Origin: Rhodospirillales bacterium | GTDB taxonomy: Bacteria > Pseudomonadota > Alphaproteobacteria > Acetobacterales > Acetobacteraceae | Direction of reading: 5' to 3' | DNA length: 44,646 bases | NCBI GenBank assembly: GCA_025352565.1 | Contig: JANXTF010000072.1 | Location: 1 to 44,646 of the forward strand | In this document: positions 35,411 through 44,480 of the stretch, in pieces | Position numbering within the stretch: the first letter of the stretch is position 1 | How the letters are laid out: each line of letters opens with the position of its first letter | Translations under genes and position numbers: made by a program | The notes under the pieces: model-generated | Told to the model about the DNA's origin: nothing | The model's database searches: none | What the model saw: the letters and a program-made list of their open reading frames with translations, nothing else

Positions 35411-38130
35411 AATTCACCTTCGACGGCCGCCCGTACGAGGCCCGCCGCGGCGACACGCTGGCGGCCGCCCTCATCCGCAACGGCGTCCACCTCATGGGCC
35501 GCTCGTTCAAATACCACCGCCCGCGCGGCGTGCTGGCCGCCGGCGCCGAGGAGCCGAACGCGCTGGTCGAGATCGATCGCGGCGGCGCCCGCCGCACCCC
35601 GAACCTCCGCGCCACTGTCGTGGAGGTGTTCGACGGCATGGTCGCGCGCAGCCAGAACCGTACGCCCTCGTTGCGCTTCGACGTGGGCGCCGTCAACGAT
35701 CTGCTGGCACCCTTCCTGCCACCCGGCTTCTACTACAAGACCTTCATGTGGCCGATCGGCGCCTGGGCAAAGCTGTACGAACCGCTGATCCGCCGCGCCG
35801 CCGGGCTGGGCCGCGCCCCTGACCTGCCCGACACGGACCGCTACACGCAGCGCTTCGCCCATTGCGACGTGCTGGTGATCGGCGCCGGACCGGCCGGGCT
35901 CGCCGCCGCCGCCGAGGCCGCCGCCGCCGGGATGCGCGTGATGCTGTGCGACGAGCAGGCGGAATTCGGCGGCAGCCTGCTCTCCGACCCGGCCGCCGCG
36001 GCCGGATTGCACGAGACGCTCGCCGCCCTGTTCGCCAATCCGCGCGCCACCATGCTTTGCCGTACCACCGCATTCGGCATCTACGGCGACAACCTCGTGG
36101 GCCTCGCCGAGCGCGTGACGGACCACCTGCCCGACCCCGATCCCGCGTTGCCCCGCGAGCGGCTCTGGCAGGTCCGCGCCAAGCGGATCGTGGTCGCCGC
36201 GGGTGCGATCGAGCGCCCACTGGTTTTTCCCGGCAACGACCGCCCCGGCATCATGCTGGGTGACGCGGCGCGAATTTTCGCCACGCGCTACGGCGCCAAT
36301 CCCGGCCGCAATGCCGTCGTCGTCACCGCCTGCGACACCGGCGCGGATGTCGCCCGCGACCTCGCGGCGTCCGGCGTACGGATCGCCCGCGTGATCGATC
36401 TCCGCGAGGGCTTTCGTGTGACCGGCACCTCGGGCCGCCTGCGCGTGTCGTTCATCGGGATCGAGCGCGGGGGCGCGCGCGAGAAAATCCCCTGCGACCT
36501 CGTCGCCATGTGCGGCGGCTGGACACCCTCCATCCATCTGTATTCCCAGGCGCGCGGAAAACCCCGCTTCGATGCGGCGCTGGGGGCCTTCGTGCCCGAT
36601 ACCGAGGTCAGCAACCTCATTTGCGTCGGCGCCTGCGCCGGCGACATGCCCGGTGCCTACCGCGCCGGCATCGCCCCTGTCTCGTCCGAGGGCCGCGCCT
36701 TCGTCGATTTCCAGAACGACGTGACCGCCAAGGATCTCGAACTCGCCACCCGCGAGGGCTTCCGCTCGATCGAGCACGTCAAACGCTACACCACCACCGG
36801 CATGGCGACCGACCAGGGCAAGACCTCCAACATCAACGCGCTCGGGATCGTCGCGGGTGCCTTGGGCGCCACAATCCCCGAAATCGGCCTCACCACCTTC
36901 CGAACGCCTTACACCCCGGTCACCTTCGGCACTCTGGCGGGCCACTCCCGCGGCGATTTGTTCGATCCGGTCCGCACCACGCCGATGCACCAGCTGGCGG
37001 TCGCGGCCGGGGCCGTTTTCGAGGATGTCGGCACCTGGAAGCGCGCCCGCTATTTCCCGCGCGCGGCCGAGGACATGCACATGGCCGTCGCCCGCGAATG
37101 CCGCATGGTGCGCGACAGCGTCGGCATGTTCGACGCCACCACCCTCGGCGAGATCGAGGTCGTGGGCGCCGACGCCGCCGAATTCATGAACCGCGTCTAT
37201 ATCAACGCATGGACCAGGCTCGCGCCCGGCCGGTGCCGCTATGGCGTGATGCTGGGCGAGAACGGCTTCGTCATGGATGACGGCGTGGTCGGCCGCCTGG
37301 CACCAGATCGCTTCCACGTCACCACCACGACCGGCGGTGCCGCCCGCGTGCTCGCGGCGATGGAGGACTACCGGCAGACCGAATGGCCGGAACTGCGCGT
37401 GTGGCTTACCTCGGTGTCCGAGCAATGGGCGGTGATCGCGGTGCAGGGGCCGCGGGCCAGAGAGGCGCTGCTGCCGCTGGTGGACGGCCTGGACATCTCG
37501 GCCGCCGTCATGCCGCACATGAGTGTCGTCGAAGGCACGTTCCTGGGCATCGAGATGCGCCTGTTCCGCGTCAGCTTCTCGGGCGAGATGGGCTTCGAGG
37601 TGAACGTGCCGGCCGATTACGGCCATGCCGCGTGGGAGGCCATATCGGCGCGGGTGGGCGCGTGCCAGGGCGGCCTGTATGGCACCGAGGCGATGCACGT
37701 GCTGCGCGCCGAAAAGGGCTTCATCATCGTGGGCCAGGAGACCGACGGCACCGCGACACCCGACGATGTCGGCCTCGCCTGGGCGATCGGAAAAGCCAAG
37801 CCGGACTTCATCGGCAAGCGCTCGCTCACCCGCAGCGGCATGTCCGGCCCTCGCCGGCAGCTCGTCGGCCTGCGCACCGACGACCCTGCAACCGTGCTGG
37901 AGGAAGGCGCCCAGATCACCGCCACCACGGACGACAACCGCCCGCTCGGCCACGTCACCTCCGCCTATGGCGGCGCCACCGTGGGCCATTCGATCGCGCT
38001 CGCGATGATCGAGAGCGGCCGCGACCGCCTCGGCGCCACCCTCCAGGTGCGGATGCCCGGCCGCGCCATTGCGGTACGCGTCACGGCCCCGGTGTTCTAC
38101 GACCCCGAAGGAGCGCGCCTCGATGCCTGA
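35407..38130 (+). CDS. soxA: Sarcosine oxidase subunit alpha (compact form)
   Basis: A 907-residue subunit carrying, in order, a ferredoxin-like N-terminal fold (FDGRPYEARRGDTLAAALIRNG), an NAD/FAD-type domain (VIGAGPAGLAAAAEA, GAGPAG at 159-164), and a C-terminal aminomethyltransferase (GcvT-like) domain from about 545 that passes the methyl group to tetrahydrofolate as 5,10-methylene-THF. The usual SoxA is about 950-1000 residues; here the dinucleotide domain is shortened (between VVVTACDTGADVARDLAASG and LRVSFIGIERGG). A GTG at 35407 overlaps the soxD stop. It overlaps soxG by 8 bp. Confidence 0.94.
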   Translation: MKFTFDGRPYEARRGDTLAAALIRNGVHLMGRSFKYHRPRGVLAAGAEEPNALVEIDRGGARRTPNLRATVVEVFDGMVARSQNRTPSLRFDVGAVNDLLAPFLPPGFYYKTFMWPIGAWAKLYEPLIRRAAGLGRAPDLPDTDRYTQRFAHCDVLVIGAGPAGLAAAAEAAAAGMRVMLCDEQAEFGGSLLSDPAAAAGLHETLAALFANPRATMLCRTTAFGIYGDNLVGLAERVTDHLPDPDPALPRERLWQVRAKRIVVAAGAIERPLVFPGNDRPGIMLGDAARIFATRYGANPGRNAVVVTACDTGADVARDLAASGVRIARVIDLREGFRVTGTSGRLRVSFIGIERGGAREKIPCDLVAMCGGWTPSIHLYSQARGKPRFDAALGAFVPDTEVSNLICVGACAGDMPGAYRAGIAPVSSEGRAFVDFQNDVTAKDLELATREGFRSIEHVKRYTTTGMATDQGKTSNINALGIVAGALGATIPEIGLTTFRTPYTPVTFGTLAGHSRGDLFDPVRTTPMHQLAVAAGAVFEDVGTWKRARYFPRAAEDMHMAVARECRMVRDSVGMFDATTLGEIEVVGADAAEFMNRVYINAWTRLAPGRCRYGVMLGENGFVMDDGVVGRLAPDRFHVTTTTGGAARVLAAMEDYRQTEWPELRVWLTSVSEQWAVIAVQGPRAREALLPLVDGLDISAAVMPHMSVVEGTFLGIEMRLFRVSFSGEMGFEVNVPADYGHAAWEAISARVGACQGGLYGTEAMHVLRAEKGFIIVGQETDGTATPDDVGLAWAIGKAKPDFIGKRSLTRSGMSGPRRQLVGLRTDDPATVLEEGAQITATTDDNRPLGHVTSAYGGATVGHSIALAMIESGRDRLGATLQVRMPGRAIAVRVTAPVFYDPEGARLDA

Positions 38131-38647
38131 CGCCCTGCCGCCACTCGCGGCCCTCGCCCGGCGCGGCCCGCTCGACCGCGCCTCCCCTGTCCCCGGCGTG
38201 ACCCTCGCCCCCCCGATGCGCCGCGTCGCGCTACACGGCGACATGTCGTTCTATGCCGGCATCCCGCTGCCGCGCACGCCGCTCCGGGCCGCCCTGTCCG
38301 ACGAGACGGCCATCCTGTGGCTCGGTCCCGAGGAATGGCTGGTCCTGGCCCCCGCTTGCGATAACGTCGTGCCGGGCAACGGCTCCGTGGTGGACGTGAG
38401 CCACCGCCAGGTCGGCCTGCACATCGAAGGCTACCGCGCCGAGACCCTGCTCAACGCCGCCTGCCCGCTCGACCTCGACCTCGATGCCTTCCCCGTCGGC
38501 GCCTGCACCCGCACGGTGTTCGGCAAGGCCCAGATCACGCTCTGGCGCCGCGACGCGGCATTGTTCCACCTCGAGGTCGCCCGCTCCTTCGCAGGCTACG
38601 TCCACGCATTGCTGCGCGAGGCGGCGTTGGAGTTCGGGGCTGGCTGA
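38123..38647 (+). CDS. soxG: Sarcosine oxidase subunit gamma
   Basis: A 174-residue gamma subunit, related in fold to part of GcvT. Conserved features are ETAILWLGPEEWLVLAP, VVDVSHRQVGLHIEG and LNAACPLDLDLDAFPVG, ending FHLEVARSFAGYVHALL. The ATG at 38123, preceded by GAAGGAG, overlaps the soxA end. Last gene of the operon; the one-carbon partners often found nearby (glyA, purU, folD) are not in the window. Confidence 0.92.
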   Translation: MPDALPPLAALARRGPLDRASPVPGVTLAPPMRRVALHGDMSFYAGIPLPRTPLRAALSDETAILWLGPEEWLVLAPACDNVVPGNGSVVDVSHRQVGLHIEGYRAETLLNAACPLDLDLDAFPVGACTRTVFGKAQITLWRRDAALFHLEVARSFAGYVHALLREAALEFGAG

Positions 38648-38705
38648 ACACCCCGTTTCCCGGTTTGGGTCGCGAAGCCCGGCCAGCCCAGCGGTACCGT
38701 GCCGG

Positions 38706-38987
38706 CTACTCCTCCACACGCACGCCCTTCCAGAACGCCATCCGCCCCTTGATCCCGGCCGCCGCCGCCTTGGGATCGGCATAGAACCACACCGCGTTGG
38801 CGTTGCTCTGCCCGTCCACCGACAGAGAATGGTAGTTCGCAGTGCCCTTCCACGGACAGACGCTGGTATGGGAACTATCCGCCAGATACTCGGCCTTCAC
38901 AGCCGACGCCGGGAAATACGCATTCCCCTCGACCGTCACGATGTCGTCGCTCTCCGCGATTACCTTGCCGTTCCAGACCGCCTTCAT
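38706..38987 (-). CDS. DUF427 family protein
   Basis: A 93-residue single-domain protein of DUF427, a small beta-barrel fold of unknown function. Typical segments are MKAVWNGKVIAESDD, AYFPASAVKAEYLADS, SVCPWKGTANYHSL and NAVWFYADPK. GGGAG precedes the ATG at 38987; a longer frame to 39044 overlaps the divergent dehydrogenase promoter region and is rejected. Converges on soxG across 58 bp and is divergent from the SDR gene. Confidence 0.88.
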   Translation of the reverse strand: MKAVWNGKVIAESDDIVTVEGNAYFPASAVKAEYLADSSHTSVCPWKGTANYHSLSVDGQSNANAVWFYADPKAAAAGIKGRMAFWKGVRVEE

Positions 38988-39046
38988 GCTCAACACTCCC
39001 TGTTCCCGCCCCATGTGGGGTCGAACCAGGCAAAGGACAGGCACGC

Positions 39047-39790
39047 ATGACGACGACGCTCATCACCGGTGCCTCCGCCGGCATCGGCACCGAACTCGCC
39101 CGCCTGTTCGCGGCGCGCGGCGACGACGTCATTCTGGTCGCTCGCCGGCTGGATCGGCTGGAGGCGCTGGCGGCCCGCCTCGGCCCGCGGGTTCGTGCCA
39201 TCGCGGCCGATCTCGAAGACCCCACCGCCCCCGCAACCCTGTTCGGCCAGACCGGCCCGGTCGATGTGCTGGTCAACAACGCGGGCTTCGGCGCCGGTGG
39301 CCGGGTGGCCGGGATCGAACTCGCAAGGCAGCTCGGCATGGTGGCCGTGAACATCGCCGCCCTCACGGCGCTCACCCGACTGCATCTCCCCGCCATGCTG
39401 GAACGCCGGGGCGGCCGCATCCTCAACGTGGCCTCCACGGCGGCCTTCCAGCCGGCGCCGGGCCTTGCCGTGTACAGCGCCACCAAGGCCTATGTGCTGT
39501 CCTTTTCCGAGGCGCTGCACGCCGAGTTGCAGGGTACCGGCGTGACCGTCACATGCCTGTGTCCCGGAGCCACCGACACGGAATTCGCGGAAGTCGCCGG
39601 CTTCAAAAACCCCCGCTTCATGCGTGGCGCGATGTCGGCGGCCGAAGTCGCGCGCCAGGCCTTCGCGGCCACCAACGCGGGTCAGCGCCTCATCGTCACG
39701 GGCGCCGAGAACAAGGCCCGCGCCTTCGGCGTCCGCTTCGCGCCGCGCGGCCTCGTGTTGGCGATCGCGCGCAAGATGCTGCTGGGGTAA
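39047..39790 (+). CDS. Short-chain dehydrogenase/reductase (SDR)
   Basis: A 247-residue classical SDR. The cofactor loop TGASAGIG is at 7-14, NNAG at 77-80, and the catalytic Ser/Tyr/Lys are in NVASTAAF and VYSATKAYV (Tyr143, Lys147). The residue after strand 2 is Arg (VARRLDRL), which favours NADPH. The sequence type resembles the DltE/YqjQ-like group with broad or unknown substrates. AGGACAGG precedes the ATG. The neighbouring genes give no clue to substrate. Confidence 0.9.
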   Translation: MTTTLITGASAGIGTELARLFAARGDDVILVARRLDRLEALAARLGPRVRAIAADLEDPTAPATLFGQTGPVDVLVNNAGFGAGGRVAGIELARQLGMVAVNIAALTALTRLHLPAMLERRGGRILNVASTAAFQPAPGLAVYSATKAYVLSFSEALHAELQGTGVTVTCLCPGATDTEFAEVAGFKNPRFMRGAMSAAEVARQAFAATNAGQRLIVTGAENKARAFGVRFAPRGLVLAIARKMLLG

Positions 39791-39834
39791 CCCTTCGGTC
39801 GTCGTTGCCAACCGACGTTTTGGATGCAGTCCCC

Positions 39835-41259
39835 TCACGCAGCCGCCAACAAAGCCGCCACGCGAAGATCGGCCACGAACGCCGCATATTCCCGCGCCCG
39901 CGCCGCCTCATCCGGCAGGCGCAGCAGATACGCGGGATGCACCGTGACGAACGCGGTCGAGCCGGCGAGCGGGATCGGCCGCGAGCGTTCCCGCGAGATC
40001 GTCACGGCGCGGCCCAGCACGGCGCGGGCCGCCGTTGCGCCCAGCAGCAGCGTGACCTTCGGCGCCACCTCCGCCCGCTCGATGTCCAGCCAGAACCTGC
40101 ACGCCGCGATCTCGCCGGTGTCGGGCCTGGCATGGATGCGCCGCTTGCCGCGCGGCTCGAACTTGAAATGCTTCACCGCGTTCGTCACGTAAACCTGGGT
40201 GCGGTCGATTCCGGCCTCCGCCATCGCCCGGTCCAGAAGCTGCCCCGCCGGTCCCACGAATGGCCGCCCCGCAAGGTCCTCATGGTCGCCCGCCTGCTCG
40301 CCGATCATCATGATCGACGCGTCGGGCGGTCCCTCGCCGAACACGGTCTGCGTCGCCGGCTCCCACAGATGGCACCGCCGGCATTCCGCCGCCTCGGCCT
40401 TCGCGCGCGCCAGCGGTGAATTGGAGGGGCGCGGCGCCGCCTGCTCGAAGCGGCGGGTCGGTTTGGGAGCCGAGATCACGGGCGTCTCCACCATCGCATC
40501 CACCCGGCCTCGCGCCGCGCGGATCAGCTCAGGAATCGCCGCGGCCTCCGGAAGGTTCTTCCAGTATTTGCGAGGCATCTCCGATGTCATCGCCGAAATC
40601 TTCAGCCGCGCCGGGTTGAAGATGCTGCTGAAATAGGTGCGCCAATACTCCGCCAGACAGTCATCGTCGGGTACCTCCGCGGGGTTGGCCCCGGGGCCAA
40701 AGCTCGTCTCGACACCGTTCCAGTGTGCGCTGCGGTATGGCGTCAATATCGACCATGTCATCGTCGCGAACCGCCTTACGAAGAACGCCGCGTTCGCCTC
40801 CACGATGAAATGCGACGGCTCGAACCACGCCACGTACCGCGTCGCCCCATTCTCGACCACCTCGCGAAACCGCACGAAGGCGCGCATCTTATGCGTGTCG
40901 CGCCGCACCGCCTGCGCCATGCGGTTGGCGCGATGCAACTCGGGGTCCGTTGTTTGCTCCAGCAGATGCTTCTCGCCCCGATGCGCGCGCCAGATCAGCC
41001 GATACAGCAGCGCGAACCGCTCGGGCTCGCGCGCCTGGATCACGGTCTCCGCCAGGCCCACCAGCGCGCGCGGCACGGTGAACGCCCCGCCTGGGCGGGG
41101 CGTCCGCACGTCCTCGGTGTCAGCGTCAGCGAACAGATCGCTCGACGTCCGCACCGACCACACCACCTCATCCGGCGATACGTCAGACAGCGCCAGCCCG
41201 CGCGCCGCGTCGCGCCAGCCACCCCAATCGACCTCGTGCGCGAGCACGACGCTCCTCAC
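39835..41259 (-). CDS. UdgX family uracil-DNA binding protein fused to DUF4130 domain
   Basis: A 474-residue fusion. Residues 1-245 form a DUF4130 domain of unknown biochemistry (RFALLYRLIWRAHRG, HKMRAFVRFREV, AHWNG). Residues about 280-474 form a family 4-like uracil-DNA glycosylase of the UdgX type: GEQAGDHEDLAGRPFVGPAG, the UdgX-specific loop GKRRIH (371-376) whose His forms a covalent bond with the abasic sugar after uracil removal, and VHPAYLLR. Cys293, Cys296 and Cys387 are likely Fe-S ligands; the position that is Cys in ordinary family 4 enzymes is His364, as in UdgX. A GTG start at 41259 overlaps the stop of the radical SAM gene (GTGA), so the two are co-translated. It would trap or flag uracil-containing DNA. 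Confidence 0.93.
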   Translation of the reverse strand: MRSVVLAHEVDWGGWRDAARGLALSDVSPDEVVWSVRTSSDLFADADTEDVRTPRPGGAFTVPRALVGLAETVIQAREPERFALLYRLIWRAHRGEKHLLEQTTDPELHRANRMAQAVRRDTHKMRAFVRFREVVENGATRYVAWFEPSHFIVEANAAFFVRRFATMTWSILTPYRSAHWNGVETSFGPGANPAEVPDDDCLAEYWRTYFSSIFNPARLKISAMTSEMPRKYWKNLPEAAAIPELIRAARGRVDAMVETPVISAPKPTRRFEQAAPRPSNSPLARAKAEAAECRRCHLWEPATQTVFGEGPPDASIMMIGEQAGDHEDLAGRPFVGPAGQLLDRAMAEAGIDRTQVYVTNAVKHFKFEPRGKRRIHARPDTGEIAACRFWLDIERAEVAPKVTLLLGATAARAVLGRAVTISRERSRPIPLAGSTAFVTVHPAYLLRLPDEAARAREYAAFVADLRVAALLAAA

Positions 41260-42473
41260 AACAGCAATTCACCCTGTTGGGGCGCCGGCTTGCCGAGCGT
41301 CACCGAGTCCAGACCGCGTGCGCGATGATCGACCGTCACCACCCACGGCATCACCTTGCCCATCGGCAGCCGCAGCCGTGCCAGATCGTCCAGCCGCAAC
41401 CCGCGAAACCGTCGTGCGCGGATCAGCCGGTCCACCGATTTCACCCCCATTCCCGGCACCCGCAGCAACTGCTCCCGCGTGGCCTTGTTCACGTCCGTCG
41501 GAAAATTTTCACGATGTTCCAGCGCCCAGGCCAATTTCGGGTCGATGGCGAGCGGCATGTTGCCTGCCGCGTCCGTCGCCAACTCGTCGGCTGCGAAGCC
41601 ATAAAACCGCAGCAGCCAATCCGCCTGATACAGCCGATGCTCCCGCACCAGCGGTGCCGCTTTCGGCGGCAACGCGGCGCTCGCATCCGGGATCGGGCTG
41701 AACGCGGAGTAGTACACGCGCTTCAGCCCGTACGAGCCATAAAGATTCGTGCTCATGTCGAGAATGTCGCGGTCGCTGCTCGCATCGGCACCCACGATCA
41801 CCTGCGTGCTCTGCCCCGCCGGCGAGAAGCGCGGCGCGCGCCTGCCGGTATGCGACGTCTCCCGCCCCGCCTCGATCCGCAGCCGCATCCGGCCCATCGT
41901 ACGCCGGATGCCGGCAAAGTCCTTCTCCGGTGCCAAAGCGCCCAGTCCCTCGCGGCTCGGCAGTTCCACATTGATGCTAAGCCGGTCAGCGTATTTTCCC
42001 GCTTCCGCCAGTAATTCCGGGTCCGCGTCCGGGATCGTCTTCAGGTGGATATACCCGCGAAACCCGTGCTCCTCGCGCAAGCAGCGCGCGACCCCGATCA
42101 CCTGTTCCATGGTGTAGTCCGGCGTGCGGATGATGCCCGAACTCAGAAACAATCCTTCGATGCAGTTGCGCCGATAGAAGCCCAGCGTCAGCGTCACCAC
42201 CTCCTCGATCGTGAACCGCGCCCGCTTCACGTTGGACGAGCGGCGGTTCACGCAGTACAAGCAATCATAGATGCAGGCGTTCGTGAGTAAAATCTTCAAC
42301 AGCGAGATGCACCGCCCGTCCGGGGCGTAGGCATGGCAGATTCCCATTCCCTCGGTCGAGCCGATGCCGCCATCGCGCCCCAACGAGTTACGCTTGTCGG
42401 TGCCCGAAGACGCGCATGACGCATCGTATTTCGCGGCGTCGGCGAGGATTTCGAGTTTGCCGAGCAGGTCCAT
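41256..42473 (-). CDS. Putative DNA modification/repair radical SAM protein
   Basis: A 405-residue radical SAM enzyme with cluster cysteines Cys67, Cys71 and Cys74 in NACIYDCLYC, the C-x3-C-x2-C arrangement. Other family features are TEGMGICHAYAPDGRC near the N terminus, FLSSGIIRTPDYTMEQV and YYSAFSPIPDA. The C terminus (about 328-355; VNKATREQLLRVPGMGVKSV) is a helix-hairpin-helix, a nonspecific DNA-binding element. The family regularly accompanies UdgX/DUF4130, as here, with a GTGA overlap. The substrate is unknown. It begins at 42473, divergent from the S9 peptidase gene. Confidence 0.92.
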   Translation of the reverse strand: MDLLGKLEILADAAKYDASCASSGTDKRNSLGRDGGIGSTEGMGICHAYAPDGRCISLLKILLTNACIYDCLYCVNRRSSNVKRARFTIEEVVTLTLGFYRRNCIEGLFLSSGIIRTPDYTMEQVIGVARCLREEHGFRGYIHLKTIPDADPELLAEAGKYADRLSINVELPSREGLGALAPEKDFAGIRRTMGRMRLRIEAGRETSHTGRRAPRFSPAGQSTQVIVGADASSDRDILDMSTNLYGSYGLKRVYYSAFSPIPDASAALPPKAAPLVREHRLYQADWLLRFYGFAADELATDAAGNMPLAIDPKLAWALEHRENFPTDVNKATREQLLRVPGMGVKSVDRLIRARRFRGLRLDDLARLRLPMGKVMPWVVTVDHRARGLDSVTLGKPAPQQGELLL

Positions 42474-42518
42474 TTAAAATTCGGGCCGTCTCAGGTTAGT
42501 CGCCGCGAAACTTACAGT

Positions 42519-42542
42519 CATGGTCCGCCTTCGCGGACCATG
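42519..42542. repeat. Perfect 10-bp inverted repeat in a divergent spacer
   Basis: CATGGTCCGC and GCGGACCATG flank a CTTC loop, with no mismatch. It lies in the 237-bp spacer between the divergent radical SAM and S9 peptidase genes, 45 bp upstream of the former. No U tract follows on either strand. It could be an operator, a dispersed palindromic element, or a transcript-processing hairpin. The rest of the spacer is less G+C-rich and holds no other feature I can support. Confidence 0.7.
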
Positions 42543-42710
42543 AAGAGAAGTGGAGGCAAGAGACGAGGTCATGCGATTGGCCTGGCAAGGATCATCATAT
42601 TCCTGCTTTGTTCTAAGCACTCCCAGCCGCAATGCAACCTTGCCCCGCACCTTGTGAACCGGCGAGCCGGGCGTAAGGTGCCGGCCGTCACGCGCCGAAC
42701 TGGAGCCACC

Positions 42711-44480
42711 ATGCCGCCATCCACCGCCTCCTGGGTCGATATCGGGGCCGCCACGTCGCCCGTCTTCTCCAAGGACGGCGCCCGCATCTTCCACCTGCGT
42801 GGCGCGGGGCTCCCGCAGGTCTGGGTGATGCAGCGCGACGGCTCAGCCGCCCGCGCGCTGTCGGCGCACGACGAGAAGGTGGCGTTCCTACGCCGCGCGC
42901 CAACCGACGATCGCCTGATTTGGGGCATTGACGCGGGCGGCGACGAGCGGCAGCAATTCTGGGTCATGGAGGATGCTCCGCCGCCCCGCGCCCTCACCGA
43001 CGCCCCCGCCGTCATCCACGATTTCGGCGCCTGGTCGCCCGACGGCGCCCGCATCGCCTACGCCGCGAACGATCGCGACGAGCGCCATTTCGATGTGCTC
43101 GTCATGGACCTCGCCACCGGCGTCGCCCGCCGCGTCCTGCAGGCCACCGGCCAGCGCGCCGTCGGCAGTTGGAATCCCAAGGCGGATCAAGTGACCGTCA
43201 TCGAGGACCACAGCAGCGGCGACCAGCGCCTCGGCATCCTCGACCTCGCCAGCTTCGTCCTCGACGAACTCCCGCGCCCCGGCCCGACCCGCTATGCCTC
43301 GGTCCGCTGGACCACGGACGGCAGCTCGCTCATGGGCCTCACCGACCATGGCGGGGCCGACTTCATGCGGCTCTGCCGGATCGACCCCGAGACCGGACAC
43401 GCCACGCCCGTCTATGCCCCCGCCCATCGCGACGTGGAGGCATGGGCACTCTCGCCCGACGGCACCCTGCTTGCCACCATCGAGAACGATCGCGGCTACG
43501 GCGTGCTGCGCGCCGGCGTCGCCGGCACCGAACGCGAGCCGGTCGCGGGCCTGCCGCGCGGCGTGACGGCCGATCTCGCCTGGGCGCCGGACAGCCTCTC
43601 GCTCGCCTTCACCGCCCAATCCCCGACCACGCCCCCGGGCCTCTGGCTCTGGCACGCCGCCACCCACGCCGCCGCCTGCCTGTTCCAGCCGCCCGCCGCC
43701 GAAACCCTGATCGACTTCGACCTCGTCGCATGGCCCGGCCTTGGCGGCATGAACATCCAGGCCTGGTTCGCCCGCCCCGCCACCCTTGTGCCGGCCGAGG
43801 GCCACCCCGCCGTCGTCTGGGTCCATGGCGGCCCCGCCTCACAGACCCGCGCGAATTTCCGCGCCGACATGCAGCTTCTGCTCTCCCAGGGCTACGCCGT
43901 GCTCATGCCCAACATCCGCGGCAGCACCGGCTATGGCCGCGCCGCCATGGAAAGCGATGACGTGGCCAAACGCCCCGACTGCCTCGCCGACCTCGCCGCC
44001 GGCCATGCCTGGCTCGCGGCCCAGCCCGGCATCGACCCCGCGCGCATCGGCATCATGGGCCAATCCTACGGCGGCTGGGTCGTGCTCGCCGCCATCACGC
44101 TGCAGCCGAAACTCTGGCGCGCCGCCATCGACTATTACGGCATCGCCGACTTCGTCACCCTTTTGGAACATACCGGCCCTTGGCGCCGCGACCATCGCGC
44201 TCGGGAGTATGGCTTCCCCGGTACCGACGACGCTCTATTCCAGAAGATCTCCCCCATTCACCACGTCGATCGCGTCACCGCGCCCCTGCTCGTGTTGCAC
44301 GGGGATCGCGATCCCCGGGTGCCGATGGAGGAGAGCGACCAGTTTTCCCGTGCACTCGAACAGCGCCAGAAGAAGGTGCGCTACGAGAAGTTCACCTATG
44401 CCGGCCACGGCTTCATTCGCCCCGACCACCGCCGCCGCGTTTACGCTGCCCTGGTCGAGCATTTTGGGAAATACCTATGA
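42711..44480 (+). CDS. S9 family (prolyl oligopeptidase-type) serine peptidase
   Basis: A 589-residue cytoplasmic-looking peptidase (no signal peptide) with an N-terminal beta-propeller of WD40/TolB-like repeats (SPDGARIAYAA, SPDGTLLATIEN, APDSLSLAFTA) and a C-terminal alpha/beta-hydrolase domain from about 340. The catalytic triad is Ser452 in GQSYGGW, Asp534 in HGDRDPRVP and His566 in YAGHGF; VWVHGGPASQ and NIRGSTGYG are also typical. Such enzymes cleave short peptides, often after Pro or Ala. The ATG at 42711 is chosen for GGAG seven bases upstream and a natural N terminus. The stop overlaps the gamma-glutamyltransferase start (ATGA). Confidence 0.92.
   Translation: MPPSTASWVDIGAATSPVFSKDGARIFHLRGAGLPQVWVMQRDGSAARALSAHDEKVAFLRRAPTDDRLIWGIDAGGDERQQFWVMEDAPPPRALTDAPAVIHDFGAWSPDGARIAYAANDRDERHFDVLVMDLATGVARRVLQATGQRAVGSWNPKADQVTVIEDHSSGDQRLGILDLASFVLDELPRPGPTRYASVRWTTDGSSLMGLTDHGGADFMRLCRIDPETGHATPVYAPAHRDVEAWALSPDGTLLATIENDRGYGVLRAGVAGTEREPVAGLPRGVTADLAWAPDSLSLAFTAQSPTTPPGLWLWHAATHAAACLFQPPAAETLIDFDLVAWPGLGGMNIQAWFARPATLVPAEGHPAVVWVHGGPASQTRANFRADMQLLLSQGYAVLMPNIRGSTGYGRAAMESDDVAKRPDCLADLAAGHAWLAAQPGIDPARIGIMGQSYGGWVVLAAITLQPKLWRAAIDYYGIADFVTLLEHTGPWRRDHRAREYGFPGTDDALFQKISPIHHVDRVTAPLLVLHGDRDPRVPMEESDQFSRALEQRQKKVRYEKFTYAGHGFIRPDHRRRVYAALVEHFGKYL

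Noticed and set aside
35347-38244. A 965-residue minus-strand open frame
   Set aside because: Antisense to soxA and soxG, low-complexity Gly/His/Arg composition, no family resemblance.
39791-39834. Possible terminator between the SDR gene and the UdgX gene
   Set aside because: Only a five-base stem (CGTCG/CGACG) before TTTT; too weak to call.
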